Origin: Burkholderiales bacterium RIFCSPHIGHO2_12_FULL_61_11
GTDB taxonomy: Bacteria; Pseudomonadota; Gammaproteobacteria; Burkholderiales; Burkholderiaceae_C
Length of the DNA stretch: 6,425 nt
Assembly: GCA_001770785.1 (NCBI GenBank)
Contig: MERZ01000113.1
Coordinates: 1-6,425, forward strand
Reading direction: 5' to 3'
A model generated the notes under the pieces. That model was not told the DNA's origin, searched no databases, and worked only from the letters and a program-made list of their open reading frames with translations. Within the stretch, counting starts at the first letter, position 1. Each line of letters starts with the position of its first letter. Both the position numbers and the translations under genes were made by a program. Of the stretch, positions 1 through 6,425 are shown in pieces.

Positions 1-1141
1 CGTAGCGCGGGCTGACCAGGTAATGCGGCCGGAAGGCCTCGCCCGGTGCCAGCGGAAACCAGCCCAGGGCGGGTCGTGCCAAGCCAGCCGAGCCGATTGA
101 AATACTCCAGTTCAGGCCAGCACTGCCGCCGCCCACGAAAACGACCAGCGCCGGGGCATACACCGGGCGCGCTGGCAGCCGCCCCGGCACCCAGGCCCAA
201 TGCAGGCCAATCAGGGTCCAGCGCCCATAGTGAAACGGTGCAAACCCCCACGGGGCGTCGTCGATCCAGGTCCAGCCCCAAGGCGCTATCCAGTCCCAGT
301 GGCCCATACGGTAGGGCGCCCAGTTCACCGGAACGGCGCGCGGCAGCCAGACGGCGCCGTAGACCGGGTCGTGGCGCCAGTCGCCATAGGCATCAAGTTG
401 CTGGTAGCCAATGGTTTCACGCGGCACATAGCGCGCCGAGATCGATTGGTCTTCAAGCCGGTCCCGATCGGCGGCCCAGTGATCAAAGCTGTCTAGCCAT
501 GCCGGGCCTGGTGCCGCAGGCACCAGCTGCGTGCCGGTGTAGCTGGCCTGCTGCTGGCTGCCCAGATTGACCGCCGCGCCGCCGTCGCCGTAAATGACGC
601 CGCTGCCCGACTGCACCACCACCCTTGTGCTGTCGCTGGCCGGGCTGACGTCCAGGCGGTAGTTGCCCGGCTCTGAAATGACAAATGCCAGATTGGGCGT
701 GTCAACCTCCAGGCGCTGGCCTTCAAACAGCGCGCGCACGCGCAGTTGGAGCGTGCCTTGTGCCAGCCGCAGCTGGGCCACGTTGTCGTCCAGGGTCAGG
801 AAATCCAGGCTGGTCTGCTCGCTCAGGCGCAGCGCGGTCGAGCCCACATGCAGTTCCGAGCGGGCGCGCGGGCCGGTCCACAAGCGGTCGCCGCTGGTCA
901 GGGGCCGGTTCAGCAAGGCAGGCGTCCAGGCGTTGCTGTCGGCGGGAGCAAAGCTTACCGCGCCTTCCGCGAGGTTGAGCCGGGCGACGCGGCCCGGCGG
1001 GTCCAGCGGCGCGGGCTCCTGGGCCCAGACTGCAGGCTGAAACAGAGCCAGCAGCAAAGCGGCCGTCAGCACCACGAAATACCAGAAAAGGTGGGTAAGC
1101 CTTTGATGGAGGCCCGAAAAACCAGTGGAGGATGTTGTCAT
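1..1141 (-). CDS. Secreted FecR-like / DUF6600-type Trp-rich protein, 3' end beyond window
   Basis: Reading the minus strand from the ATG at 1141-1139 gives 380 uninterrupted codons running off the left edge, so the C-terminus is missing. Residues 1-40 look like a signal peptide: a short basic stretch (HQR, 12-14), a hydrophobic core at about 19-34 (FWYFVVLTAALLLALF), and a likely cleavage site after AVWA at 40. Residues about 50-205 resemble a FecR-type beta domain, with the pattern LTSGDRLWTGPRARSELHVG at 81-100 followed by LRLSEQTSLDFLTL. Residues about 245-320 are rich in Trp, Tyr and Gly (GHWDWIAPWGWTWIDDAPWG, 280-299; FHYGRW, 303-308; HWAWVPG, 314-320), which I recognise as the hallmark of DUF6600 proteins. 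The role is unknown; an envelope or periplasmic location is inferred from the signal peptide. The ribosome binding site is weak (GAGAG about 8 bases upstream). An alternative start would be an internal codon, but the signal peptide supports this one. The gene is divergent from the small gene at 1400. Confidence 0.85.
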   Translation of the reverse strand, partial: MTTSSTGFSGLHQRLTHLFWYFVVLTAALLLALFQPAVWAQEPAPLDPPGRVARLNLAEGAVSFAPADSNAWTPALLNRPLTSGDRLWTGPRARSELHVGSTALRLSEQTSLDFLTLDDNVAQLRLAQGTLQLRVRALFEGQRLEVDTPNLAFVISEPGNYRLDVSPASDSTRVVVQSGSGVIYGDGGAAVNLGSQQQASYTGTQLVPAAPGPAWLDSFDHWAADRDRLEDQSISARYVPRETIGYQQLDAYGDWRHDPVYGAVWLPRAVPVNWAPYRMGHWDWIAPWGWTWIDDAPWGFAPFHYGRWTLIGLHWAWVPGRLPARPVYAPALVVFVGGGSAGLNWSISIGSAGLARPALGWFPLAPGEAFRPHYLVSPRY

Positions 1142-1399
1142 GTGGCACGCTCTCTTTCTATCGATGGGCCCCGATGAGTGACTGTGGCTTGATCGTCAAC
1201 AAGACCTTAGCCAGTACAACGCGCCAGATGATGCAGTGGCTGCTAAGCGCTGGTAAAGATTGCACCATTCGGTGGCACTCTGAAACAGGATGTAATGCGC
1301 ACTCTGGCTTGGTAAACCAACTGCAATCTCATTTTGGCAAGGGCCAGGCGCGCTGTGGCTTAAAATTCGCTATTAAAGCTTTTTTAACCGGAGTCTCCC
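1142..1399. other. Divergent intergenic region
   Basis: This 258-base gap separates the divergent starts of the DUF6600-type gene (minus) and the small basic gene (plus). It is less GC-rich than the flanking genes, especially at 1361-1386. TTGACG on the minus strand (1194-1199) has no acceptable -10 at 16-18 bases. On the plus strand TTGGCA (1334-1339) and TAAAAT (1361-1366) are separated by 21 bases, too far for a normal sigma-70 promoter. The octamer GCACTCTG occurs twice, in GGCACTCTGAAA and GCGCACTCTGGC. No tRNA-like or riboswitch-like fold was recognised. Confidence 0.5.
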
Positions 1400-1564
1400 A
1401 TGCCCAAAAAGATCAGAGTCGAAGCCGACATCTGTGCCCCCAAGCCAGTGCCCCCCAAAGGCTACACCCTTACTTCTGGCCGTGGCCAGAAGATCAGCCT
1501 TGAACGCGGCACATCAACCCGCAGCAAGAAGAACCCCGGCAAGCGGCCAAAACAAGGCGGTTAA
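1400..1564 (+). CDS. Small basic protein of unknown function (54 aa)
   Basis: The ATG at 1400 is preceded by GGAG at 1390-1393 with a six-base spacer, which is a good ribosome binding site. The frame closes with TAA at 1562-1564. The product starts MPKKIRVEADICAPKPVPPK and ends in a Lys/Arg-rich tail (STRSKKNPGKRPKQGG, 39-54). It contains about 15 Lys/Arg against 4 Asp/Glu, so it is strongly basic. It has one Cys (12), a Pro-rich segment (14-19), no membrane segment and no signal peptide. I do not recognise the family. The basic tail would suit nucleic-acid binding, but that is only inference. The gene stands alone: it is divergent from the secreted-protein gene, convergent with icmF, and followed by a strong terminator at 1607-1655. 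The ribosome binding site, codon choice and terminator together argue for a real gene. A leader or regulatory RNA with a chance frame is the main alternative. Confidence 0.65.
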   Translation: MPKKIRVEADICAPKPVPPKGYTLTSGRGQKISLERGTSTRSKKNPGKRPKQGG

Positions 1565-1570
1565 TTCCGC

Positions 1571-1605
1571 ATCGGCCGGCGCGGCCTCTTTGCGGCCGGT
1601 TGGAT
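1571..1605 (+). repeat. GC-rich inverted repeat in the 3' untranslated region
   Basis: Just after the stop codon of the small gene, CCGGC (1576-1580) pairs with GCCGG (1595-1599). The stem can be extended outward by two G-U pairs and, past a mismatch, by ATC (1571-1573) with GAT (1603-1605). GCGGCC is also directly repeated at 1581-1586 and 1592-1597. No T-tract follows, so this is not itself a terminator. It may protect the 3' end of the transcript or assist the following terminator. Confidence 0.4.
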
Positions 1606-1606
1606 C

Positions 1607-1655
1607 ACCCGAACACCGGGGGCGAATTCTTGCCTGGGTTGTTCGGGTTTTTTTT
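1607..1655 (+). terminator. Intrinsic terminator of the small basic gene
   Basis: ACCCGAACA (1607-1615) pairs perfectly with TGTTCGGGT (1640-1648), a nine-base-pair stem. The 24-base loop can form an inner hairpin (GGC 1621-1623 with GCC 1632-1634). Eight T residues follow at 1648-1655. There is no A-run on the left side, so it works only for plus-strand transcripts. It stops the small gene's transcript just before the convergent icmF stop codon at 1669-1671. I see no matching intrinsic terminator for icmF on the minus strand. Confidence 0.85.
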
Positions 1656-1668
1656 GCCCTGGCGGCTT

Positions 1669-4600
1669 TTACATGTTCCGCCGGTACTGCCCGCCGACTT
1701 CAAACAGCGCGTTGGTAATCTGACCCAGCGAGCACACGCGCACGGCGTCCATCAGAACCTCAAAGACGTTCCGGTTGTCGATCACGGCCTGCTGCAGGCG
1801 CTTGAGTTGCGCCGGCGCTTCGCTGGCGTGACGCGTGTGGAAGTCTTCCAGCCGGTTCAGCTGGCTCTTCTTTTCTTCATCGGTGGAGCGTGCCAGCTCC
1901 AGCTTGTCCTGAACCTGGTCGCCATGGGGGTTGCGGAAGGTGTTGACGCCAATGATGGGCAACTCGCCGGTGTGCTTGAGCATTTCATAGTGCATGGATT
2001 CGTCCTGAATCCGCCCGCGCTGATAACCCGTTTCCATCGCGCCGAGCACACCGCCGCGCTCGGAGATGCGCTCAAATTCGGTCAGCACGGCTTCCTCCAG
2101 CAGCTCGGTCAGCTCTTCGATGATGAAAGCCCCTTGTGACGGGTTCTCGTTTTTGGCCAGCCCCCACTCTTGGTTGATGATGAGCTGAATTGCCATGGCG
2201 CGGCGCACCGACTCTTCAGTGGGCGTGGTGATGGCTTCGTTAAAGGCGTTGGTGTGCAGGCTGTTGCAGTTGTCGTAAATGGCGATCAAGGCTTGCAGCG
2301 TGGTGCGGATGTCGTTGAACTGGATTTCCTGCGCGTGCAGGCTGCGACCCGAGGTTTGAATGTGGTATTTGAGCTTCTGGCTGCGTTCGTTGGCGCCGTA
2401 TTTTTCCTTCATGGCGACGGCCCAGATGCGGCGTGCCACGCGGCCCATCACGGTGTATTCGGGGTCCATGCCGTTGCTGAAGAAGAAGGAGAGGTTGGGC
2501 GCGAAGTCGTCAATATGCATGCCGCGCGCCAGGTAGGCTTCAACGAAAGTAAAGCCATTGGACAGCGTGAAGGCGAGCTGCGAAATCGGGTTCGCTCCGG
2601 CTTCGGCGATGTGGTAGCCACTGATTGACACGCTGTAGAAATTGCGCACATGGTGGTGCACGAAATACTCGGCAATATCGCCCATCACTTTCAGGCTGAA
2701 CTCGGTCGAGAAGATGCAGGTGTTCTGGCCCTGGTCTTCTTTCAGGATGTCGGCCTGCACCGTGCCGCGGACGTTTTCCTGCACCCATTCGCGGATTTTT
2801 TCGGCTTCGGTGTCGGTCGGCTCGCGGCCATTGTCAAGCTTGAACTTGTCCAGATTCTGGTCGATGGCAGTGTTCATGAACATCGCCAGAATGGTCGGCG
2901 CCGGGCCGTTGATGGTCATTGACACAGAGGTGCCGGGGCTGCACAAATCAAAGCCGCCGTACAGCACCTTCATGTCGTCCAGCGTGGCAATGGAAACGCC
3001 GCTGTTGCCGATCTTGCCGTAAATGTCGGGACGCACATGCGGGTCGTTGCCGTACAGCGTGACCGAGTCAAACGCGGTGGACAGGCGCTTGGCCGGCATG
3101 CCCTCGCTGAGCAATTTAAAGCGCGTGTTGGTGCGAAATGGATCGCCTTCGCCGGCAAACATGCGGGTCGGGTCTTCCCCCTCGCGCTTGAAGGCGAAGG
3201 TGCCTGCGGTGTAGGGGTAGCTGCCCGGCACGTTGTCCAGAATCAGCCACTTGAGGACCTCGCCGTGATCCTCGTACCTGGGCAGGCAGACCTTGCGGAT
3301 GGTCGTTCCCGAGAGCGACTTGCTGGTCAGCGCGGTGCGAATTTCCTTGTCGCGGATTTTCACCACGTATTCATCACCGGCGTAGGCCTTTTGCATTTCA
3401 GGCCACTGGGCCAGCAGTTTCCTGGCGGCCGGGTCCTGCTGTTGCTCGCGCTCCTGGGCCAGCCGCAGCACCGTGGTTTTGGCGCCGTCGCGGGTTGCAT
3501 CGTCATCATTGAGCATGCGGGCGGTTTCACTCAACTGCTGGATTTCCCGGGCCAGCGTGGCCTGCGCAAGGCCACGTTTTTTGTAGCTGCGCACCGCATC
3601 GGAAATCTCGGCCAGGTAGCGCGTGCGGGCGGCGGGAACCACCGGCATCTGGTTGGTGCTGTGGCGCACATCGACCTGGGGCAGGGAACCCTCGGACAGC
3701 GGCAGACCCAGCTCCGCCAGGCGCGGTTTTAACGCCTGGTACAGCGCGGTGACACCGTCATCGTTGAAGCGTGAGGCGATGGTGCCGAACACCGGCATCT
3801 TGCCGGCCGCGATGTCCCAGGCCTCCTTGTTGCGCTGCACCTGCTTGGAAACATCGCGCAGCGCGTCAAGCGAGCCTTTGCGGTCAAACTTGTTGATGGC
3901 GACGAATTCCGCAAAGTCCAGCATGTCGATTTTCTCGAGCTGGCTGGCAGCGCCGAATTCGGGCGTCATGACGTACATGGGAACATCAACATGCGGCACG
4001 ATGGCAGCGTCGCCCTGCCCAATGCCGGAAGTTTCAACCACGATCAGGTCAAAACCCGCGCACTTGCAGGCGGCCAGAACATCGGGCAGCGCCTTGCTGA
4101 TCTCCGAGCCGAAGTCGCGCGTGGCCTGCGAGCGCATGAACACCCGGGGTCCGGCAGACCAGGGATTGATCGCATTCATGCGGATGCGGTCGCCCAGCAG
4201 CGCGCCGCCGCTCTTGCGGCGCGAGGGGTCGATGCTGATGAGGGCGATGCGCAACTGGTCGCCCTGGTCAAGGCGCAATCGGCGAATCAGCTCGTCAGTG
4301 AGCGACGACTTGCCCGCGCCGCCGGTGCCCGTGATGCCCAGAACCGGTGTCTTTCTGGTCGCCGCCTGCGCCCGAATCGCCTGGACCAGCGCCGCATCGG
4401 CCTGGTCGTTTTCCAGCGCGGTGATGAGCTGCGCCAGCGCCCGCCAGTTCATTTCACCATGGCCAACAATCGCCTGAAGGTCCTTGGGCGCAAAGCCGGT
4501 CAGGTCCGTGTCGCAACGCATCACCATCTCGCCGATCATGCCAGCCAGCCCCATCTTCTGGCCGTCTTCGGGGCTGAAGATGCGTGCCACGCCATAGGAC

Positions 4601-4962
4601 TGCAACTCGCGGATTTCCGGCGGCACAATCACGCCGCCGCCGCCGCCAAACACCTGGATATGCTCGCCGCCGCGGCTTTTCAGCAAATCCACCATGTACT
4701 TGAAGTACTCGACATGCCCGCCTTGGTAGGAGCTGATGGCAATGCCCTGCACGTCTTCCTGCAAGGCGGCCGTCACGACTTCGTCGACGCTGCGGTTGTG
4801 GCCCAGGTGGATCACTTCGGCACCCATGCTTTGCAAAATGCGCCGCATGATGTTGATGGCGGCATCGTGACCGTCAAACAGGCTGGCGGCCGTGATGAAG
4901 CGCACCTTGTGCGTGGGACGGTAATTGGCGAGCGATTTGTACTCTGCGGACAGGTCGGTCAT
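1669..4962 (-). CDS. icmF: Fused isobutyryl-CoA mutase / G-protein chaperone IcmF
   Basis: The product is a cytoplasmic, adenosylcobalamin-dependent mutase that interconverts isobutyryl-CoA and n-butyryl-CoA. It has 1097 residues, close to known IcmF proteins. Domain order: B12-binding domain, about 18-150, with the cobalt-ligating His in DGHD (30-33), SSYQGGH (77-83) and a Gly run (106-110); a MeaB-like GTPase, about 205-415, with P-loop GTGGAGKS (212-219), ETSGIGQGD (310-318) and NKFD (357-360); a helical linker; and the mutase barrel, about 555-1097, with YH at 783-784. Phe602 (RMFAGEG) and Gln746 (EDQGQNT) sit where methylmalonyl-CoA mutase has Tyr89 and Arg207, which favours isobutyryl-CoA as substrate. 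The GTPase part is known to load and protect the cofactor. I chose the ATG at 4962 because GAGG lies six bases upstream (4969-4972) and [16 protein letters not shown] matches the family's usual N-terminus. An in-frame upstream start at 5013 would add 17 unlikely residues and overlap the probable promoter. The stop is TAA. A closely related variant such as pivalyl-CoA mutase is not fully excluded. Confidence 0.95.
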   Translation of the reverse strand: MTDLSAEYKSLANYRPTHKVRFITAASLFDGHDAAINIMRRILQSMGAEVIHLGHNRSVDEVVTAALQEDVQGIAISSYQGGHVEYFKYMVDLLKSRGGEHIQVFGGGGGVIVPPEIRELQSYGVARIFSPEDGQKMGLAGMIGEMVMRCDTDLTGFAPKDLQAIVGHGEMNWRALAQLITALENDQADAALVQAIRAQAATRKTPVLGITGTGGAGKSSLTDELIRRLRLDQGDQLRIALISIDPSRRKSGGALLGDRIRMNAINPWSAGPRVFMRSQATRDFGSEISKALPDVLAACKCAGFDLIVVETSGIGQGDAAIVPHVDVPMYVMTPEFGAASQLEKIDMLDFAEFVAINKFDRKGSLDALRDVSKQVQRNKEAWDIAAGKMPVFGTIASRFNDDGVTALYQALKPRLAELGLPLSEGSLPQVDVRHSTNQMPVVPAARTRYLAEISDAVRSYKKRGLAQATLAREIQQLSETARMLNDDDATRDGAKTTVLRLAQEREQQQDPAARKLLAQWPEMQKAYAGDEYVVKIRDKEIRTALTSKSLSGTTIRKVCLPRYEDHGEVLKWLILDNVPGSYPYTAGTFAFKREGEDPTRMFAGEGDPFRTNTRFKLLSEGMPAKRLSTAFDSVTLYGNDPHVRPDIYGKIGNSGVSIATLDDMKVLYGGFDLCSPGTSVSMTINGPAPTILAMFMNTAIDQNLDKFKLDNGREPTDTEAEKIREWVQENVRGTVQADILKEDQGQNTCIFSTEFSLKVMGDIAEYFVHHHVRNFYSVSISGYHIAEAGANPISQLAFTLSNGFTFVEAYLARGMHIDDFAPNLSFFFSNGMDPEYTVMGRVARRIWAVAMKEKYGANERSQKLKYHIQTSGRSLHAQEIQFNDIRTTLQALIAIYDNCNSLHTNAFNEAITTPTEESVRRAMAIQLIINQEWGLAKNENPSQGAFIIEELTELLEEAVLTEFERISERGGVLGAMETGYQRGRIQDESMHYEMLKHTGELPIIGVNTFRNPHGDQVQDKLELARSTDEEKKSQLNRLEDFHTRHASEAPAQLKRLQQAVIDNRNVFEVLMDAVRVCSLGQITNALFEVGGQYRRNM

Positions 4963-5011
4963 GGGTTTCCTCGGCTGTGGCAAATGGGCACCGATGGGGT
5001 GCCAGAGCAGC

Positions 5012-5038
5012 ATGATATTACGTTTACGTAAACGTCAA
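5012..5038 (-). promoter_or_regulatory. Possible icmF promoter
   Basis: On the minus strand TTGACG (5033-5038) could be a -35 element. TATCAT (5012-5017) could be a -10 element with a 15-base spacer, shorter than the sigma-70 optimum. TAATAT (5015-5020) is an alternative but is too close. The transcript would have a leader of about 40-50 bases before the ATG at 4962. The terminator of the upstream TRAP gene makes an icmF promoter in this gap likely, but the exact elements are uncertain. Confidence 0.3.
5020..5035. promoter_or_regulatory. Perfect 16-bp palindrome, candidate operator of icmF
   Basis: ACGTTTACGTAAACGT is its own reverse complement over all 16 bases. It lies 57 bases upstream of the icmF start and between the candidate -35 and -10 elements, so a bound dimer could directly control transcription. 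From memory, ACGT/TTTACGTAAA-type palindromes mark sites for regulators of branched-chain amino acid and acyl-CoA catabolism in proteobacteria, such as the MerR-family LiuR. That assignment is tentative. No regulator gene is visible in the window. Confidence 0.6.
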
Positions 5039-5053
5039 TCCTAGCGTTTTTCC

Positions 5054-5080
5054 AAAAAAAGAGGCGCTGACGCGCCCCTT
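5054..5080 (-). terminator. Intrinsic terminator of the TRAP permease gene
   Basis: Read on the minus strand, GGGGCGC, loop GTCA and GCGCCTC form a seven-base-pair stem including one G-U pair, extendable by two A-U pairs. A run of seven T residues follows (A at 5054-5060 on the plus strand). It begins about 30 bases after the TAG at 5110-5112. It separates the TRAP gene from icmF and indicates that the two are not co-transcribed, at least mainly. Confidence 0.85.
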
Positions 5081-5109
5081 GTTCGGTTTCACCGCAAATA
5101 GCGGACGCC

Positions 5110-6425
5110 CTATTTGTACAGCAACTGCGGCAACCACAGACCAATCGCCGGGAACTGGTACAGCAAAATAATGGCCAGGACCTGGATCGCCATGAAAGGC
5201 AGCATGCCGGCGAAGATCTGGTTTAGGGTGACGTGGGGCGGACTCACGCCCTTCAGGTAGAAGGCAGCCATCGCCACCGGGGGGCTGAGGAAGGCCGTTT
5301 GCAGGTTCAGTGCCACCAGCAAACCGAAGAACAGCGGATCAACACCGAAGTGGGGCAACAGCGGGATGAAAATTGGCATGAAAATGACGATGATCTCGGT
5401 CCACTCCAGCGGCCAGCCCAGCAGAAAGATCACGACCTGCGCCATGATCATGAACTGCACCGGCGTCATGTCGAGCGACAACACCCACTGGTTGATGATC
5501 TCCTGCCCGCCGAGCAGGGCGAATGCGGCCGAGAAAATGCTCGACCCGACGAACAGCCAGCACACCATCGCGCTGGTCTTCGCAGTGAGGTAGACCGATT
5601 CCTTCAATACCCCGAGGTTGAGTCGCCGATAGGCCGCCGCAAGGACCAGACCGCCCAAGGAACCCATGGCTGCCGCCTCGGTCGGCGTCGCCAAACCGAA
5701 CACGATGCTGCCAAGCACCGCCAGAATCATGACCGCCAGCGGAAAGAACGACCCCAGCAGCATCTTGAAGATCTCCATCCGGGCGAAACTGAAGTACGCA
5801 TAGAAGAGTGCCAGTGCAACTGCACAACTGGCCAGCGCGACCCAGAAACTCGCTGGCGCCGGCACGCGTTCAGGCGATGCAGCCGGTTCGGCCATGATCG
5901 GCGCGCTCTGCTTTGCTGTCTCTGCGGGCCCGCTGACCGCTGGCGCTTGTGAGGCGTCCTCGGCGGGGGGCTCCATCAAGCCACCCTCTTGCTCAGGCTC
6001 CTGCAATCCCCCCGTGTCGGCTTGATCCTCCTCGACCGTGCCCAGGGATGCGCTACCCATTGCGACCCCCCCCTCGAACACTTCCTTCTCAATGGGACCC
6101 GTCACCTTCAGAAAAATAGCCCCCATGACAAGCACGACCGCCAGCGCCGGCAGCAACGCGATCAGCAGGTGATTGAGGAGCTCGTACATCGGGACCGCGG
6201 CATTGCGCTTGCCCTTGATTGCACCCATCAGTCCAGGCAATACTTTGTTGCTGATGCTGGCCGAAACGATCTCCGCGAACTCGGGTAGGGGAACTCGCCT
6301 GTCTTCGGCCGACATGGGAGGCGCAAGATGGGGCTTGAACTTGGCCAGTAGAACCACATAGAGGAGGTACAAACCCGCAAGCATCAGGCCGGGAAAGAAT
6401 GCACCGGCGTACAGCTTGACCACCG
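5110..6425 (-). CDS. TRAP transporter large permease subunit (DctM family), 5' end beyond window
   Basis: This is the C-terminal 438 or so residues of the large membrane subunit of a tripartite ATP-independent periplasmic transporter, which imports organic acids using an ion gradient together with a small membrane subunit and a periplasmic binding protein. The frame is open at the right edge. The first complete codon, GTG at 6423-6421, is an internal Val rather than a start, because the sequence VVKLYAGAFFPGLMLAGLYLLYV falls in the middle of the family. Family motifs are GLATPTEAAAMGSLGG (243-258 of the visible part) and NLQTAFLSPPVAMAAFYLKG (373-392). About eleven hydrophobic segments can be seen. 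The ending (NQIFAGMLPFMAIQVLAI, then IGLWLPQLLYK) recalls the mannitol/chloroaromatic-type large subunits (FcbT3-like), but the substrate cannot be told. An acidic insert of about 80 residues interrupts the membrane domain. The gene ends with TAG and a terminator. The partner genes are presumably upstream, outside the window. Confidence 0.9.
   Translation of the reverse strand, partial: VVKLYAGAFFPGLMLAGLYLLYVVLLAKFKPHLAPPMSAEDRRVPLPEFAEIVSASISNKVLPGLMGAIKGKRNAAVPMYELLNHLLIALLPALAVVLVMGAIFLKVTGPIEKEVFEGGVAMGSASLGTVEEDQADTGGLQEPEQEGGLMEPPAEDASQAPAVSGPAETAKQSAPIMAEPAASPERVPAPASFWVALASCAVALALFYAYFSFARMEIFKMLLGSFFPLAVMILAVLGSIVFGLATPTEAAAMGSLGGLVLAAAYRRLNLGVLKESVYLTAKTSAMVCWLFVGSSIFSAAFALLGGQEIINQWVLSLDMTPVQFMIMAQVVIFLLGWPLEWTEIIVIFMPIFIPLLPHFGVDPLFFGLLVALNLQTAFLSPPVAMAAFYLKGVSPPHVTLNQIFAGMLPFMAIQVLAIILLYQFPAIGLWLPQLLYK
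5848..6096 (-). other. Acidic, Pro/Ala/Glu-rich insert within the TRAP permease
   Basis: This segment encodes about residues 110-192 of the visible permease. It reads as low-complexity sequence rich in Glu, Pro, Ala, Gly and Gln (for example EEDQADTGGLQEPEQEGG, 131-148) with few hydrophobic residues. It lies between the hydrophobic segments at about 83-108 and 194-213, so it is a long extramembrane loop, probably disordered. The reading frame stays open and the family motifs continue normally after it, so it is not a frameshift. Canonical DctM proteins of about 430 residues lack such a loop; some long TRAP permeases have one. Confidence 0.7.

Noticed and set aside
46..570. Plus-strand frames at 46-570 and 663-1177
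   Set aside because: They are low-complexity Arg/Pro/Ala-rich translations opposite the DUF6600-type gene, with no domain signal.
723..1148. Minus-strand frame starting at GTG 1148
   Set aside because: It is one base out of frame with the ATG at 1141, and its product has no signal peptide or domain. The ATG frame gives a signal peptide, a FecR-like domain and Trp-rich motifs over 380 codons.
1334..1366. Sigma-70 promoter TTGGCA / TAAAAT for the small gene
   Set aside because: The spacer is 21 bases, outside the normal range, and no better -35 was found for the TAAAAT box.
1400..1564. Ribosomal protein (such as a small basic bL36 or bS21-like protein) as identity of the small gene
   Set aside because: Size and charge fit loosely, but the Cys/His zinc pattern of bL36 and the bS21 sequence pattern are absent.
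1669..4962. Methylmalonyl-CoA mutase or separate MeaB-like GTPase gene
   Set aside because: All three domains are in one uninterrupted frame in the IcmF order, and the pocket residues are Phe and Gln rather than Tyr and Arg.
4963..5013. Upstream in-frame start that would add 17 residues to IcmF
   Set aside because: The extra residues are not like IcmF N-termini, the start would overlap the candidate promoter, and the ATG at 4962 has a well-placed GAGG.
3991..5031. Long open frame on the plus strand (346 codons) opposite icmF
   Set aside because: It lies antisense to the conserved IcmF B12-binding and GTPase domains, has no recognisable domain or good ribosome binding site, and such antisense frames are common in GC-rich genes. 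The same holds for the plus-strand frames at 3037-3732 and 3623-4477.
5848..6096. Frameshift or transposon remnant in the TRAP permease
   Set aside because: The frame is continuous, no terminal inverted repeats or target duplications are visible, and the downstream family motifs are intact.

Overview
The window looks like chromosomal DNA from a GC-rich betaproteobacterium, most likely Burkholderiales and perhaps Comamonadaceae. This placement is inferred from the gene families, the codon bias toward G/C at third positions, and the style of the proteins (a Trp-rich DUF6600-type secreted protein, a fused IcmF mutase and a long-form TRAP permease). No rRNA, tRNA, CRISPR array, insertion sequence or phage gene was seen.

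Layout from left to right. (1) Positions 1-1141, minus strand: the first 380 codons of a secreted FecR-like/DUF6600 protein whose 3' end lies beyond the left edge. (2) Positions 1142-1399: a divergent intergenic region of 258 bases with no promoter I can call firmly. (3) Positions 1400-1564, plus strand: a short gene for a very basic 54-residue protein with a clear ribosome binding site. It is followed by a GC-rich inverted repeat and then a strong intrinsic terminator at 1607-1655. (4) Positions 1669-4962, minus strand: a complete fused isobutyryl-CoA mutase gene (icmF, 1097 residues) carrying the B12-binding domain, the G-protein chaperone and the mutase barrel in one chain. (5) Positions 4963-5109: the icmF control region, with a perfect 16-bp palindrome, and the terminator of the gene to its right. 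(6) Positions 5110-6425, minus strand: the C-terminal part of a TRAP transporter large membrane subunit whose 5' end lies beyond the right edge.

The genes do not form one operon. The TRAP gene ends at its own terminator (5054-5080), so icmF probably starts its own transcript near the palindrome. The small plus-strand gene converges on icmF and is closed by its own terminator 13 bases before the icmF stop codon. icmF would act in acyl-CoA carbon-skeleton rearrangement, linking branched isobutyryl-CoA (valine breakdown) with n-butyryl-CoA. The TRAP system would import an unidentified organic acid. The DUF6600-type protein probably acts outside the cytoplasm.

I did not find a clearly new multi-gene system. 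The points most worth a second look are the orphan small basic gene with its structured 3' region, the palindromic operator in front of icmF, and the long acidic, Pro/Ala-rich insert inside the TRAP permease.
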